From Prorocentrum cordatum (lineage: Eukaryota > Sar > Dinophyceae > Prorocentrales > Prorocentraceae), in contig CAUYUJ010020170.1 in assembly GCA_963575745.1 (NCBI GenBank), positions 1,082,513 to 1,146,512 of the forward strand: a DNA stretch of 64,000 nt, in the 5' to 3' direction. Position 1 is the stretch's first letter, and the number at the start of each line of letters is the position of its first letter. A model generated the notes under the pieces. The model was not told the DNA's origin. It worked only from the letters and a program-made list of their open reading frames with translations, and did no database searches. A program made the position numbers and the translations under genes. Shown here piece after piece: positions 21,151-30,879 of the stretch.

Positions 21151-22515
21151 CCTGGCTTTGGCATGTCCTCGTCGTCCTCCGGCCGCTTCCCTTTTTTGGT
21201 TTTTCTTCGGTATCCATCCCCTGGGGCGATCCGGAGGGCTCTGGCGAAATCGTGGGGGCGTGTTTTCGGGCGCCGTCAACGTCCGGAGGCCCTGTCATCG
21301 GGCCGCGCACTTCTTCTTGAGCGTCCAAATGACAAACGGGGGGCGCGCCCCGCGCCGAAAGTGGTTCTAAGGCATAATAATATCCATGAATACACTCTCA
21401 AACGAGATCACAGAGATTGATGAAATTGGTTTTTGTTTGGACATCCGGGGGTGGGGTGCCAGCCTTGGCCAGAAGACGTGCAAATAATGATCATCCTCGT
21501 ATCCAGAAAGGCCATTCCCTCGGGCTCTAACATCGTTGGCGGGGACTGCTGGCAATCGCGTTACAACGGGCTGTGGCGCATGCTATTCTCAACGAGCTTA
21601 CGGATCTCCCCCGCACGCAGCAGGAGCCTACAGTGCCATTGGCTGATTTGGACATCATCTGATGCCCTCCTGCTGCTGCTGCTCCTCCTCCTTTCCTCCT
21701 CCTCCGCCTCCTCCTCCTCCTCCCCCCCCCCCTCCTCCTCCGCCTCCTCCTCCCCCTCCTCCCCAGCTGCTTCGCCGCGCCGCCGCTCTGTCGAAGACGA
21801 CGTTCTTCGGTTTCCTGGAGCCCCCGGTCGTTTCGCGCCGCGCCGGCGCCCATTTTCCAGACACGAGCTGCGCATGTGGTCGCAGCTGCCCCGCGGGGGA
21901 AAGCAAAAACATCATTGGGTAAATATTTAGCAAACGCGCTCAGATAGCAACGCCCCCGCGCCGCAGACGGCGCCGTTTGAACACGAACCAAGACATGTTC
22001 GACTACCCCTCACTTCCTCGCACTCTTCCCTCTCCTTCCCAGTCCTCCCCGTCCATTCCGCTCATGTCCACTCCGCCCCACTCCCCCGCATTCCTCCGCA
22101 CTCCCCCCCACCTCTCCGCACTCCTCCCCATTCCCTCTCCTCCTCACACTTTTCCAATCCATTCCACTGCGCTCCACATCCCTGGCACTCCTACCCGCTG
22201 AGTTTCACTTACCACTAGTTCATCCTGCTCCACCTCTTCCCAGGTCGGCACGTTCGTCCGCAATCCTCTTCATTCATATCATTCCTCCCTCGGTATCGTC
22301 TCCAACCATTCCCCACTCCCTCCCCCCCCTCTCGTCTCCCCCCGCCCCTCCTCCATCCCCCCGGTTCGCTGGAAACGAATACGCCCCATCCATCCGCGTT
22401 GTATATCAGGAAGCCTGCGGCTCGAGCTGGGTCGTTCTCACTCCGGCTCTCTGGGCGGCGGACGTCTCCAGATGGGCTTCGGGGAAGGCTCCGAGCCAAC
22501 GTCATCTTGGAATCG
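21151..22515. other. No supported gene; pyrimidine-rich patches
   Basis: (TCC)n lies at 21661-21770, and C/T-rich CACTCC-type minisatellite sequence at about 22000-22200. 21380-21660 is unique sequence without a convincing frame. Confidence 0.4.
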
Positions 22516-22790
22516 CTCCGGGTGGGCTCCAAAGCGGCTCAGAAGAAACCCAACATATGTACCCCTGAGAACCCTGAAAGCGTTCCAAGGAGCCCCTTGG
22601 AGGCCCCCGTGAGGCGCCCATTGGTCTTCAAGAACGCCCAAAGAAATCACTCCAGGTGGGCTCCAAAGCGGTTCAGGAGAGGCCCGACAGATTTTACCCA
22701 GAGAACCCTGAAAGCGTTCCAAGGAGCCCCCCGAGAGACCCCCGTGAGGCGCCCATAAGTCTTCAAGAACGCCCGAAGAGGCTACCATAC
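22516..22790. repeat. Two tandem ~135-bp units
   Basis: GGTGGGCTCCAAAGCGG, GAGAACCCTGAAAGCGTTCC and CCCGTGAGGCGCCCAT each occur twice, about 133-140 bp apart. No coding function is inferred. Confidence 0.75.
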
Positions 22791-23241
22791 CACCCAAGAC
22801 AGCTCCAAGAGGGCAGCCCAAGAAGGCCCCAAGAGGCCCCCGAAATGCTCCCGGCAAGCTTTCAGAGGGTTCCCACGAGGGCCCGAACAAGTTAAAGAGA
22901 GCCCCAAGAGCCCTCGATGGCCCACGAGTTTCATCGTGGGTTGAAGGCGGAAAATCAACTCGACAGACCACCACAGCAGACCATCGCAATGAATCAATAA
23001 CATGTGTATGTGTTGGTCTGCTATGCGACGTTTGTTCGTATATTTGACGTTCTCACCCAGCATTCTGACAAGGGGGAGAGGGACATTGTAAAAGGAAGCG
23101 CGCTAGCCCATCTACCCCTAGAGTGCGGGTTGATTTTGTTCGAAGGCGGTTTGAATGTTCCAAGATTTTTGGACGTCGTACTGCTCTAACCCGGGCTACA
23201 CTGTGCCATAGTGGAGGTCATCTTGGACCATGCGGTGTTAT

Positions 23242-23471
23242 ATTCTTCACGCTTCGCGTATCCCCACCAGCCCATCCCGAAACAACCGCCAGTCGAGTTG
23301 CCTTTGAAGAGGGAGGTCTAGCAGCACGCAATACAAAAGTGAACCACATCCTCGCGGAACGCCCCGTCCAGGTCAGGGGAGGGGGTAGGGGGAGGGGAAA
23401 ACCCGTCCCCTCAGGGGAAGAAGGGGTTGGGGAAGAGGAGCGAGGAATCTCGTTTAGACCACCTGGCCGCA
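23242..23471. mobile_element. TIR element, internally deleted copy (3a)
   Basis: The left end TTCACGCTTCGCGTATCCCC is followed within about 100 bp by the 3' core (GTCAGGGGAGGGGGTAGGGG) and the subterminal AGACCACCTG. The final GGGCTGGTGGG is lost. At about 230 bp it is the smallest copy in the window. Confidence 0.6.
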
Positions 23472-23499
23472 AATCAGTCGCCAGGCGAGTTGGCTTGAT

Positions 23500-25140
23500 G
23501 ATGATGTTGTCGCCAGGCGAGTTGGTGCCTCTTGGAGGCCTTTTGAACCGTCTTGGAGGCCCCTTAGGCTATCTTGGGCCGTCTTGGGTGCATCTTGGCC
23601 CGTCTTGGAGACATCTTGGGGCCATCTTGGGCTCTCTTGGGACCATCTTGGCCGTCTTGGAGGCCATCTTGGACATCTTGGAGGCCTCTTGAGCCGTCTT
23701 TGGGCCCTCTTAGGGCCGTCTTGGGGGCCTCTGGGGCCGTCCTCGGGCCATTTTGGGGCCTCTTGGAGCGCTCTTGAGGCCACCTTGGAGGCCTCTTGGG
23801 AGCCTTGGAGGGCCTCTTGGGGCCATCTTGGAGGCGGTCGGTCAAACGAGGGGAGGATGTAGGAGGAGCCGTCGTCGTCGGAGTAGGAGGAGGAAGCAAG
23901 GAGGAGCAGGAGGAGGAGCAGGAGGAGGAGGAGGAGGAAGATAAGGAGGAGGAGATGGAGGACTGCGAGGAGGAGGAAAAGGAAAAGGAGGAGGAGGACG
24001 AGGAGGAGGAGGGGGAGGGGGAGGAGGGAGGAGGAAGAAAAAGAGGAGGAGGAGAAGGACAATGGCGAGCTTGAGGCCTCTTGGGCCGTCTTTGGGTCCT
24101 CTTGGCGGTCCCGGGGGCCTCTTGCGTATCTCGGGGAGCCTCTTGTGGCCTCTTGGGGGTCTCTTGGGGGCCTCTTGCAGGCCTCTTGGGGGCCTCTTGG
24201 GGCCTCTTGGGGCCCTCTTGGGGCGCTCTTGGGGCGCTCTTGGGAGCCTTCGAGGCGCTCTTGGGGCCATCTTGGAGGAGATCTATCAAAGAAGGGGGGG
24301 TCCCCAATTAGCGCTGCCCCTCTAGAGTGCCTCGAATCGCTTCTTGGGCCCTTCTTGAGGCCAAAATCCTTCCAAAACCTAGGTAAAATCAATGTTTTGT
24401 GCTTTCTCGCCTTTTCTCTCTTGGAGCCGTCTTGGGAGCCTCTTGGGCCTCTTGGGGGTCTCTTGGGAGCCTTTTGGAGGCCTCTTGGGCGCCTCTTGGG
24501 GCCTTTTGGGGCGCTCTTGGGGCGCTCTTTGGGCGCTCTTGGGGGCCTTCGGGGCGCTCTTGTGGCCATCTTGGAGGAGATCTATCAAAGAAGAGGGCGT
24601 CCCCAATTAGCGTTGCCCCTCTAGAGTGCCTCGAGTCGCCTCTTGGGCCCCCCAAGAGGCCAAAATCCTTCCAAAACCTAGGTAAAATCAATGCTTTGTG
24701 TTTTCTCGCCTTTTCGCTCTTGGAGCCGTCTTGGGCCGTCTTGGGAGCCTCTTGTGGCCTCTTGGGGGTCTCTTGGCAGCCTCTTGGGGGCTCCTTGGGG
24801 GCCTCTTGGGGTCTCTTGGGGCCCTCTTGGGGCCCTCTTGGGGCGCTCTTGGGGGCCTTCGGGGCGCTCTTGGGGCCATCTTGGAGGAGATCGATCAAAG
24901 AAGGGGGGTACCTAAATTGGTGTTCCCCCCTCGGGGGCCACGATCCCTGTGAGGGGTGTCAAAAATAGCCCTCCCAATGATCGAAAAAGCGCTCTCTGAC
25001 ACCTCGCGACCCCCTCCGTCCAGGTCCAGGGGAGGGGGTCGGGGGAGGGGTAAACCCCTCCCCGAAGGGGAAGAAGGGGTTGTGGAAGAGGGAAGAGAGA
25101 CATCGTTAGACCACCTGTCGCCCAGAGGGCTGGTGGGATT
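23500..25140. mobile_element. TIR element 3b with ~300-bp internal tandem units
   Basis: It ends in CATCGTTAGACCACCTGTCG and GGGCTGGTGGGATT. The interior has GCCTCTTGGGG repeats, a GGA tract at 23880-24060 and three ~300-bp units, each with GGAGATC(T/G)ATCAAAGAAG; the first two also have GCTGCCCCTCTAGAGTGCCT/GTTGCCCCTCTAGAGTGCCT and GTAAAATCAATG(T/C)TTTGTG. The left TIR is not found, so this may be a composite. Confidence 0.6.
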
Positions 25141-26475
25141 AGAGCAATTCTTTACGCTGCACTTATCCCCGCCAGCCCATCCAGGAACGATGCCCAGGAG
25201 AGCTGACGGGAGAAGGGAGGAAGAGACGCACATAGTGAAACAGCGCAGGCAACAGAGGTGAATTGGGGGATCTATGGTAGCGAAGGGTGCGGTTGCTGCT
25301 GCTGGTGATGTTGCTGCTGCTGGTACTCCTGTTGCTGGTGTTGCTGCTGGTGTTCCTGGTTCTCGTGCTGCTGGTGCTGCTGGTGCTGCTGCTGGTGCTG
25401 CTGCTGGTGGCGGTGGTGCTGCTGCTGGGCTGGTGCTGCTGGTGCTGCTGCTGGTGCTATTGCTGATGGTGGTGCTGTTGGTGGTGCTGCTGATGATGGT
25501 GCTGTAGATTGTACCACGTCGCTGTTTAGCTGGTGCTGGTGCTGTGGAGGACGAGGGCGGGGGGGAGGAGGAGGCCGAGGAGGAGGAGGAGGAGGAGGAG
25601 GAGTCAGAGGAGGATGCAAGAGAAGGCGACAATTGGACCAGACAGACTACTGCGGATCTTTTGCTCTGGGACTCTCTTGGTGGCCTTGATGAAATTCTGG
25701 CGCCATCTTGGATGACATCCTTCAAACACGGGGTCGACGCGGATTAGCGTTGCCCCCCCTTGGGGTAAAGCAAATCCACTCCTGAAGCTTTCTTGAGCGC
25801 TAATTGGGTGCTCTTGGGGCTGTATTGGAGCCATTTAGGGGGCTCTCTTTGGGCTCTCTTGGAAGCTTTGGGGTCTTCCGTGGAGCTCCCTTGGAGGCCA
25901 TCAATCAAAGAAGAGGGGGTCCTCCGGCCTTCTAAGTACGTCGGCCGCTTGAGCCGCACACAAGCCGCCTCTTGGGGCCTTGGGGCGCTCTTTGGGCTCT
26001 CGCAGGCGCTCTTGGATCCGTCTTCTAGCCCATTTGGGCCTCTGTTGGGTCTCCCTCGGGCCCTCTGGGAGCCATCTTGAGGCTTGGGAGGGCCATCCGA
26101 AGCGAAAAACTGAAAAGCACACACACGTTGATTGTATTCACTGTGTGAAGGCTTTTGGACTCTCGGGCTCTCGAGGCTGTTCTTTGGGGAGAGCTCGAAG
26201 ACCCCTTGGGCCCGTCTTGGGGCGTTCTCGGAACCTCTTCGAATGTCTTGAAAAGCGTCTTGAGGCAATGTAGACCACCTTGAAGGTCATCTTCGGCTCT
26301 CTGAAGCCCTGTTGGCGCCACCTTCGGCCATTCTGGACGCTTCAACGGAGCGCGGCCCCTCATGTCCAGACCCAGGGGGGTAGGGCGAGGGGTAACCGCC
26401 CCCCCCCCCGAAGGGAGAAAGGGAGGTTGCAAGAGGAAACGCGCTGGACCACCTGCGCCTCGAGCGCGGGTGGAT
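25141..26475. mobile_element. TIR element, copy 4
   Basis: The left end CAATTCTTTACGCTGCACTT plus ATCCCCGCCAGCCC abuts the right end of the previous element. The interior has CTG/GGT triplets (25280-25510), a GGA tract (25560-25610) and a degenerate core at 26370-26410. The right end ACCACCTGCGCC...GCGGGTGG is decayed. Confidence 0.6.
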
Positions 26476-26779
26476 GTTGTTGGAAGGCATCCTTGGGATG
26501 CTCCAAGAATGGTCGGCGTCAGACTGATCGAACCCGGGCTACGCTGCGCCATATTGGTAGCCATCTGGGACCATACGGCGTTATCTTAGAGCCATTTCGG
26601 GCCATATTCGACGCTCTAACGCGTGGCGCTGCCCCGCTCCGCCCAACTCCAGGGGAAAATCTCATTCCCCAAACCACCTAGCGTGACTATCGGCTCTACA
26701 GCTTCTTTTGCCCAGCGCGAGTAAGAACAGACCTTGCGTCGCGCAACGCGCCAGTAGTAGCTGCGTCGTGGTCGACGCC
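26476..26779. other. Interval before the DUF3987-like gene
   Basis: It contains a segment (about 26515-26590, AACCCGGGCTACGCTGCGCC) that is also found at 23180-23240 on the far side of the TIR-element cluster, plus a decayed element core near 26640. CGTGACTATCGGCTC at 26683-26697 is a very weak spliced-leader-like match 80 nt before the next ATG. Confidence 0.4.
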
Positions 26780-29440
26780 ATGGCCACCCTGTTCTCGGCG
26801 GTGCTTGTCGTGCTCGGAAGCGCGCTTGGAGCTACTGCTGCCCCTGGCCAACACTCTGGCAAGTTCAACGGCAGGGCTGGTGCACGGGCCCAGCGCCCAG
26901 ACGAGCTGCCCTTCATGGAGACCGGGGCCGTGCGATTGGCCTACCAGCTCATGGACAGCTTGAACCCGTTCCCTGTTGATGTCGTTCACGCTTCATCTCC
27001 ACTTGCGTGGAGCGTGGCTGGCGCGGTTGGCAGAGCCACTTCGCTGCACCCATCTTGCGTGTACGTTCACTTGGTAATCCTCATGTCCCTCGTCTTGGAC
27101 GCGGTGCAGGTCAAGTACGGGGGGATCTTGAGCAAGTTTTCGAACCCTCTGATGATTCAACACGGCGCGCCAGGGGACGGGAAGTCGATCGCGTTGTGGC
27201 TCGTTTTCCAAGTCCTCGCGCACTTCGACAAGATCCGCAACAAAGTCGCCAAGGCAGCCTACGATCAAAAAGTGAGAGACAAGAAAGACAAGAGGAGGCA
27301 AGGCCAGGGTCAGGCTGCCGAGGAGGAGGACTCCGCAGATGAAGATCAGAAGCTGACGCCGCCCGCCGACGTGGATTCGATTTTCAACAAAGGCACGTTC
27401 ATCGGTTTAGGGCAGTTCCTGAAGGGGCAGGGCGGAGTAGCTTACTTCGGGCTTCACGAGGGCAAGACGTTCATGACGGATCTCTTCGCGAGCGGCCCCG
27501 GCGGCGGCGTGGAGGACTTGAACCAGATCATGGACCACGACTTGTGCAACCCAGCGAACAACCAGTCCAAGTTCAACGTGCGCAACGTGCACGTGGTCGG
27601 CTCCGTCTTCATGCGCCTGGAGGAGGTGGAACGCCAGGCCCGCCAGTCGGACTCGGTGGCAGGCCTTTCGCGGTTCTTGGTCGGGAAATTCCCCGTGGTG
27701 GTCCACAAAATCATGCCGGACCTCAACCCCGCGGAGGTCGAGCAGCTGTTCCAGGACGACCCGGATTACTTCAACAGCATGAACTACGACGACGTCGTCG
27801 GCGGCCTCGCTAATATTTTGTTCGCGGGGCGCCAGCTGTTCCAGAAAGACGCCCCCCCGTCGGTGCCGGCCACGGACGTGAAGCAAGTTTATTCGAAGAT
27901 CACTGGTCTCCACACTCTGCCAATGAGCTCCGAGGTCCAGGAACACTTCCGCAAGTCGTACAACGATTCTGCCGACGCGATCCGGGACGACCTCGCCAAC
28001 CTCGGTGGCCGGGCTTCCCAGCTGAGCAAGGACAAGACCAGGCCGCTCCAATTCATCGCGCCCGTGCATCTCCTGGAGAAGACCATCAACTTCTTGCTCT
28101 CGAAGGCAGGCAAGTCGGCGGAGGAAAAGAAAGACATGGACGGACAAGCCATTCTGGTAGCCCTCGCGTCCGTGGACTCGGAGTCCCTCTGCAAGACCGC
28201 GCCCGCGAGGGATGCCATCCCACGGGGCGCCGCGAAAGCTGCCGTAGACACCTCCGTTGCCTTGGCGGCTTGGTTCGCCCGGAGCTTCAGCATGACCGTG
28301 GGCGCTTCCCAGATGGTCAAGGCATTTCTCGCCGACCGCGCGCGACTCGCGGCCGTGCCAGCGCCGACCTTTGAGACGGCTGCGCAGATGCTGAGCGCAA
28401 TCGTCGCGCCGCGCCTCGACCCAGCCAGCACGTTGGCGGAGATCGCGGAGAATCGCCTAAACATTGTCGCATTCGCACAACGCCCTGCTGTGTCTGCCGA
28501 CGACGTCCGCGCGAAGATCGTGGACATCCTCTTGCTCGCTTTCATGGGGTTCGTCCACGTGAAGGACGGTCGCTGCGCGGTGGCATCTTTCGCTATGAAC
28601 GACGAGAGTTTCCTGCGCGCAGCGAACCGACTCCAGACCTGGTGCCCGGATGCCTCCTTCCTTCATGTAAGAGCACTGTGCCCGGAAGAGGGGCTTGGCC
28701 CGGTCGTCGTGAACGCCGACGCAGCGTCTGCCGCAGCGGCGGCGATGGATAATTTGGTCGAGGGCACTGCGGTGGACGCGTCGGTGCACGCCGACATCTT
28801 CAGCACTTCCGCCGCCGAGGTCGTCCTGCCGGAGCCAGAGCCGCCTGCGACCCAGGCAGACAGGCGCAGCCAGATTCAGCGCATCCTTCAGGGCGATGCC
28901 GCGGCGGCCGCTCACCCACACGGACTCGCGCAGGCAGGGCCGGCGGGGGAGCCGCCCGAGGGCGGGCCCGACCGCGAACGGGCTGCGAAGCGTCTTCGGA
29001 TGCAGGAGGAAGCGCCCTTTGACTACCGGGGGCTGCGTGGCAACGTCTTGCTGGCTGGGAAGATTGGCGCGGCTGCGTGCGCCACGCAGTCCATCGACAT
29101 CGCCGTCAACAAGCTCAAGGACATGTTCAAGAGCGACGGCACAGCGCCCGCCATCGACAAGACCGCAACTCTGCTGCTCCATTGCTTCCACGAGCTGGGG
29201 CCGGGGACACGCAGCAAAATGGGGAAATCAATCGTTGTGCTGGCCCCGCCAGAGCAGCACATCGAGACGGTGGTGAAGCGCATTGCGTCGATGTTCAAGC
29301 TGAACGAGACGAAAGAAGCGCGGATGGTCGAAGCTATGTCGAGGCGCCCTGTCCGCCTTCGCTTCAACTTGGAGGCTTTCGACGCTCTTGCCCGCAAGGT
29401 CGAGGAGGGCATTCCTGAGTGGGCCCCGAAGCCGCGCTAA
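26780..29440 (+). CDS. DUF3987-like P-loop ATPase, single exon (886 aa)
   Basis: The start was chosen at ATG in GCCATGGCC (26780); the frame is open a further 24 codons upstream. A Walker A motif GAPGDGKS lies at about residues 129-136 in LMIQHGAPGDGKSIALWLVF. A charged low-complexity insert follows (about 165-190). Then comes FGLHEGKTFMTDLFASGPGG, LNQIMDHDL, and NVRNVHVVGSVF with FLVGKFPVVVHK. This order (P-loop, acidic/DEG-like loop, substrate loop, GF/FLxRF-like segment) is that of DUF3987 proteins, the ATPase partners of primases in mobile elements and phages; the assignment is from motif order, not a search. The C-terminal third is Ala-rich and then helical, ending EWAPKPR. There is no intron. 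The hydrophobic N-terminus (MATLFSAVLVVLGSALGATA) resembles a signal peptide but may be fortuitous. A KDZ-type transposase gene follows on the same strand 1.4 kb downstream. Alternatively it is an unrelated lineage-specific P-loop protein. Confidence 0.6.
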   Translation: MATLFSAVLVVLGSALGATAAPGQHSGKFNGRAGARAQRPDELPFMETGAVRLAYQLMDSLNPFPVDVVHASSPLAWSVAGAVGRATSLHPSCVYVHLVILMSLVLDAVQVKYGGILSKFSNPLMIQHGAPGDGKSIALWLVFQVLAHFDKIRNKVAKAAYDQKVRDKKDKRRQGQGQAAEEEDSADEDQKLTPPADVDSIFNKGTFIGLGQFLKGQGGVAYFGLHEGKTFMTDLFASGPGGGVEDLNQIMDHDLCNPANNQSKFNVRNVHVVGSVFMRLEEVERQARQSDSVAGLSRFLVGKFPVVVHKIMPDLNPAEVEQLFQDDPDYFNSMNYDDVVGGLANILFAGRQLFQKDAPPSVPATDVKQVYSKITGLHTLPMSSEVQEHFRKSYNDSADAIRDDLANLGGRASQLSKDKTRPLQFIAPVHLLEKTINFLLSKAGKSAEEKKDMDGQAILVALASVDSESLCKTAPARDAIPRGAAKAAVDTSVALAAWFARSFSMTVGASQMVKAFLADRARLAAVPAPTFETAAQMLSAIVAPRLDPASTLAEIAENRLNIVAFAQRPAVSADDVRAKIVDILLLAFMGFVHVKDGRCAVASFAMNDESFLRAANRLQTWCPDASFLHVRALCPEEGLGPVVVNADAASAAAAAMDNLVEGTAVDASVHADIFSTSAAEVVLPEPEPPATQADRRSQIQRILQGDAAAAAHPHGLAQAGPAGEPPEGGPDRERAAKRLRMQEEAPFDYRGLRGNVLLAGKIGAAACATQSIDIAVNKLKDMFKSDGTAPAIDKTATLLLHCFHELGPGTRSKMGKSIVVLAPPEQHIETVVKRIASMFKLNETKEARMVEAMSRRPVRLRFNLEAFDALARKVEEGIPEWAPKPR

Positions 29441-29544
29441 ATGTAAAGGCGCCATGGGAGATCGGCAGGTGGACGTTTCAATCGCCGCGTGCGCCCAGCG
29501 CCCAGCCTCCGGGAGCTTTGTCTCGGTGGCGGCTTCTCTTTTAG

Positions 29545-29577
29545 GTGCGTGCCTATCTCTGTCTCTCTGTCTCTCTG

Positions 29578-29612
<35 letters not shown>

Positions 29613-29615
29613 GTC

Positions 29616-29654
<39 letters not shown>

Positions 29655-29712
29655 TTCTCTCTTTCTCTCTCTCTTTTTCTCTCTCCCTCTCTCTCTCTCT
29701 CCCCTTCACCTC
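29545..29712. repeat. (TC)n / TCTCTGTC microsatellite
   Basis: TC dinucleotides with regular TG and TT interruptions, 100 bp after the stop codon of the preceding gene. Confidence 0.9.
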
Positions 29713-30789
29713 CCTACATTTCCTTCCCTCTCCGTCTTCTTCCCTCCCTTGCTGCCGATGTTTGCGAGTTTGAAGATTTGCACGCGCGGCCCCCCCTCCA
29801 ACCTCGATTCTCCCGCCTCCCCAGAATATGCCCCCGGGGCATCAGGTGGCAGCGCTGTTAGCCAGATACGCAGCCATCACATCAATGTTAAGCCTTTGCC
29901 CCGCGCCTTCATCATAAGGCGGCGCAGTATCTGCCTTTGCCTAGCCACGCCGCTCCAGGCGTTAGGACCCAGCCTCCGAGAATGCCGCAGCCGCAGCTAG
30001 GGCACCAGTCGCTAAACCTCTTATGGTGAGGCCCTAGATAGTTGCTCCTTAGCCTGCCAGGCTGCACAGTCCAGGTCCACAGCTGCCCCCCACGAGCAGG
30101 GGCCGCGTATCCCGCGGGGTGGGGGCCCCACCAGGCGGCCAAGAGCTGTCGCACAATTCGCCCGTGCTGCTGCAGGCGTTCTCGCCCACGTAGCAGCGGC
30201 ACCAGGCCGCCCGGCGGCCAGCAATTTTGGCTCTCCAACTAAATCCTTTCTCGGCTGGCTCATATGCCGCCCTTCCCTGGCCGGTCGCTCTTTTGATCGG
30301 CCGTATACTTCTACCGTGCGCTTGGCCATTGGCTATTTCCAGCAATCGTTTGAGCACGTTGGGAAAACGTTATCTGTTTCTCCAATTGTACATTTTCCTC
30401 CTCCCTGGGGTGGATGCTTTACGATGGCCATGTCGGAGGCCATCGTAAAACATCTGGAGCCATCTTGGAACCCTCTTGGGCCAGAGCTCTCCTCACCGCT
30501 GCCCCTCTTAAGCCCCCAAGGTCGCCGCTTGGAGCTCTCTTGGAGCGCTCTTGGGCGCTCTGGGGCCCTTGGGGTCATCTTGGAGCCGTCTTGGGCCCTC
30601 GTGGAGCTGTTGGGTCCTCTTGGGGCCGTCATGAAGCCTCAGAAGGCCATCGGAAGCGAAAACGCGAGAAGGCTAAACTCATGTGGTTTCTTTTGTTGTT
30701 TACATGATTTGGGCTCCTCGCGTCCTAGGGAGGCCCCATCGTGGCTCTCATCGTAATATCGTGGCTCTCATCGTCCTTGCCATCCCCGT
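29713..30789. other. Intergenic stretch with hairpins and CTTGG-rich segment
   Basis: TTTACGATGGCC and its perfect inverse GGCCATCGTAAA (30418-30449) form a 12-bp stem. 30455-30640 is CTTGG/GCCCTCTTGG-rich like the interior of the TIR elements. ATCGTGGCTCTCATCGT is duplicated at about 30737 and 30756. 30000-30250 is GC-rich unique sequence with small inverted repeats. No gene seen. Confidence 0.45.
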
Positions 30790-30810
30790 CCTGGCCCAAT
30801 TAGGCTCAAG
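30790..30810 (+). other. Relict DinoSL candidate
   Basis: It matches the spliced leader at 15 of 21 positions, with the whole 3' part GGCTCAAG intact, 70 nt before the ATG at 30880. No GT follows, so it is not an SL RNA donor. Confidence 0.5.
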
Positions 30811-30879
30811 CATGCGAGGTCGTCCTCTCAGCTTCGCCCTCGGACATTGTTCGCATATTCCGACCGCGTCGGCTTCGCC

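Noticed and set aside
26780-26850. Secreted or membrane protein based on a signal-peptide-like start
   Set aside because: The frame is open upstream and the rest of the protein looks like a soluble P-loop ATPase. The hydrophobic stretch alone does not support secretion.
29545-29712. Coding region (Ser/Leu or Arg/Glu repeats)
   Set aside because: Pure TC-type microsatellite just after a stop codon.
30222-30236. Spliced-leader-like AATTTTGGCTC
   Set aside because: Only the central 10-11 bases match and no ATG-initiated coding region follows within 100 nt.
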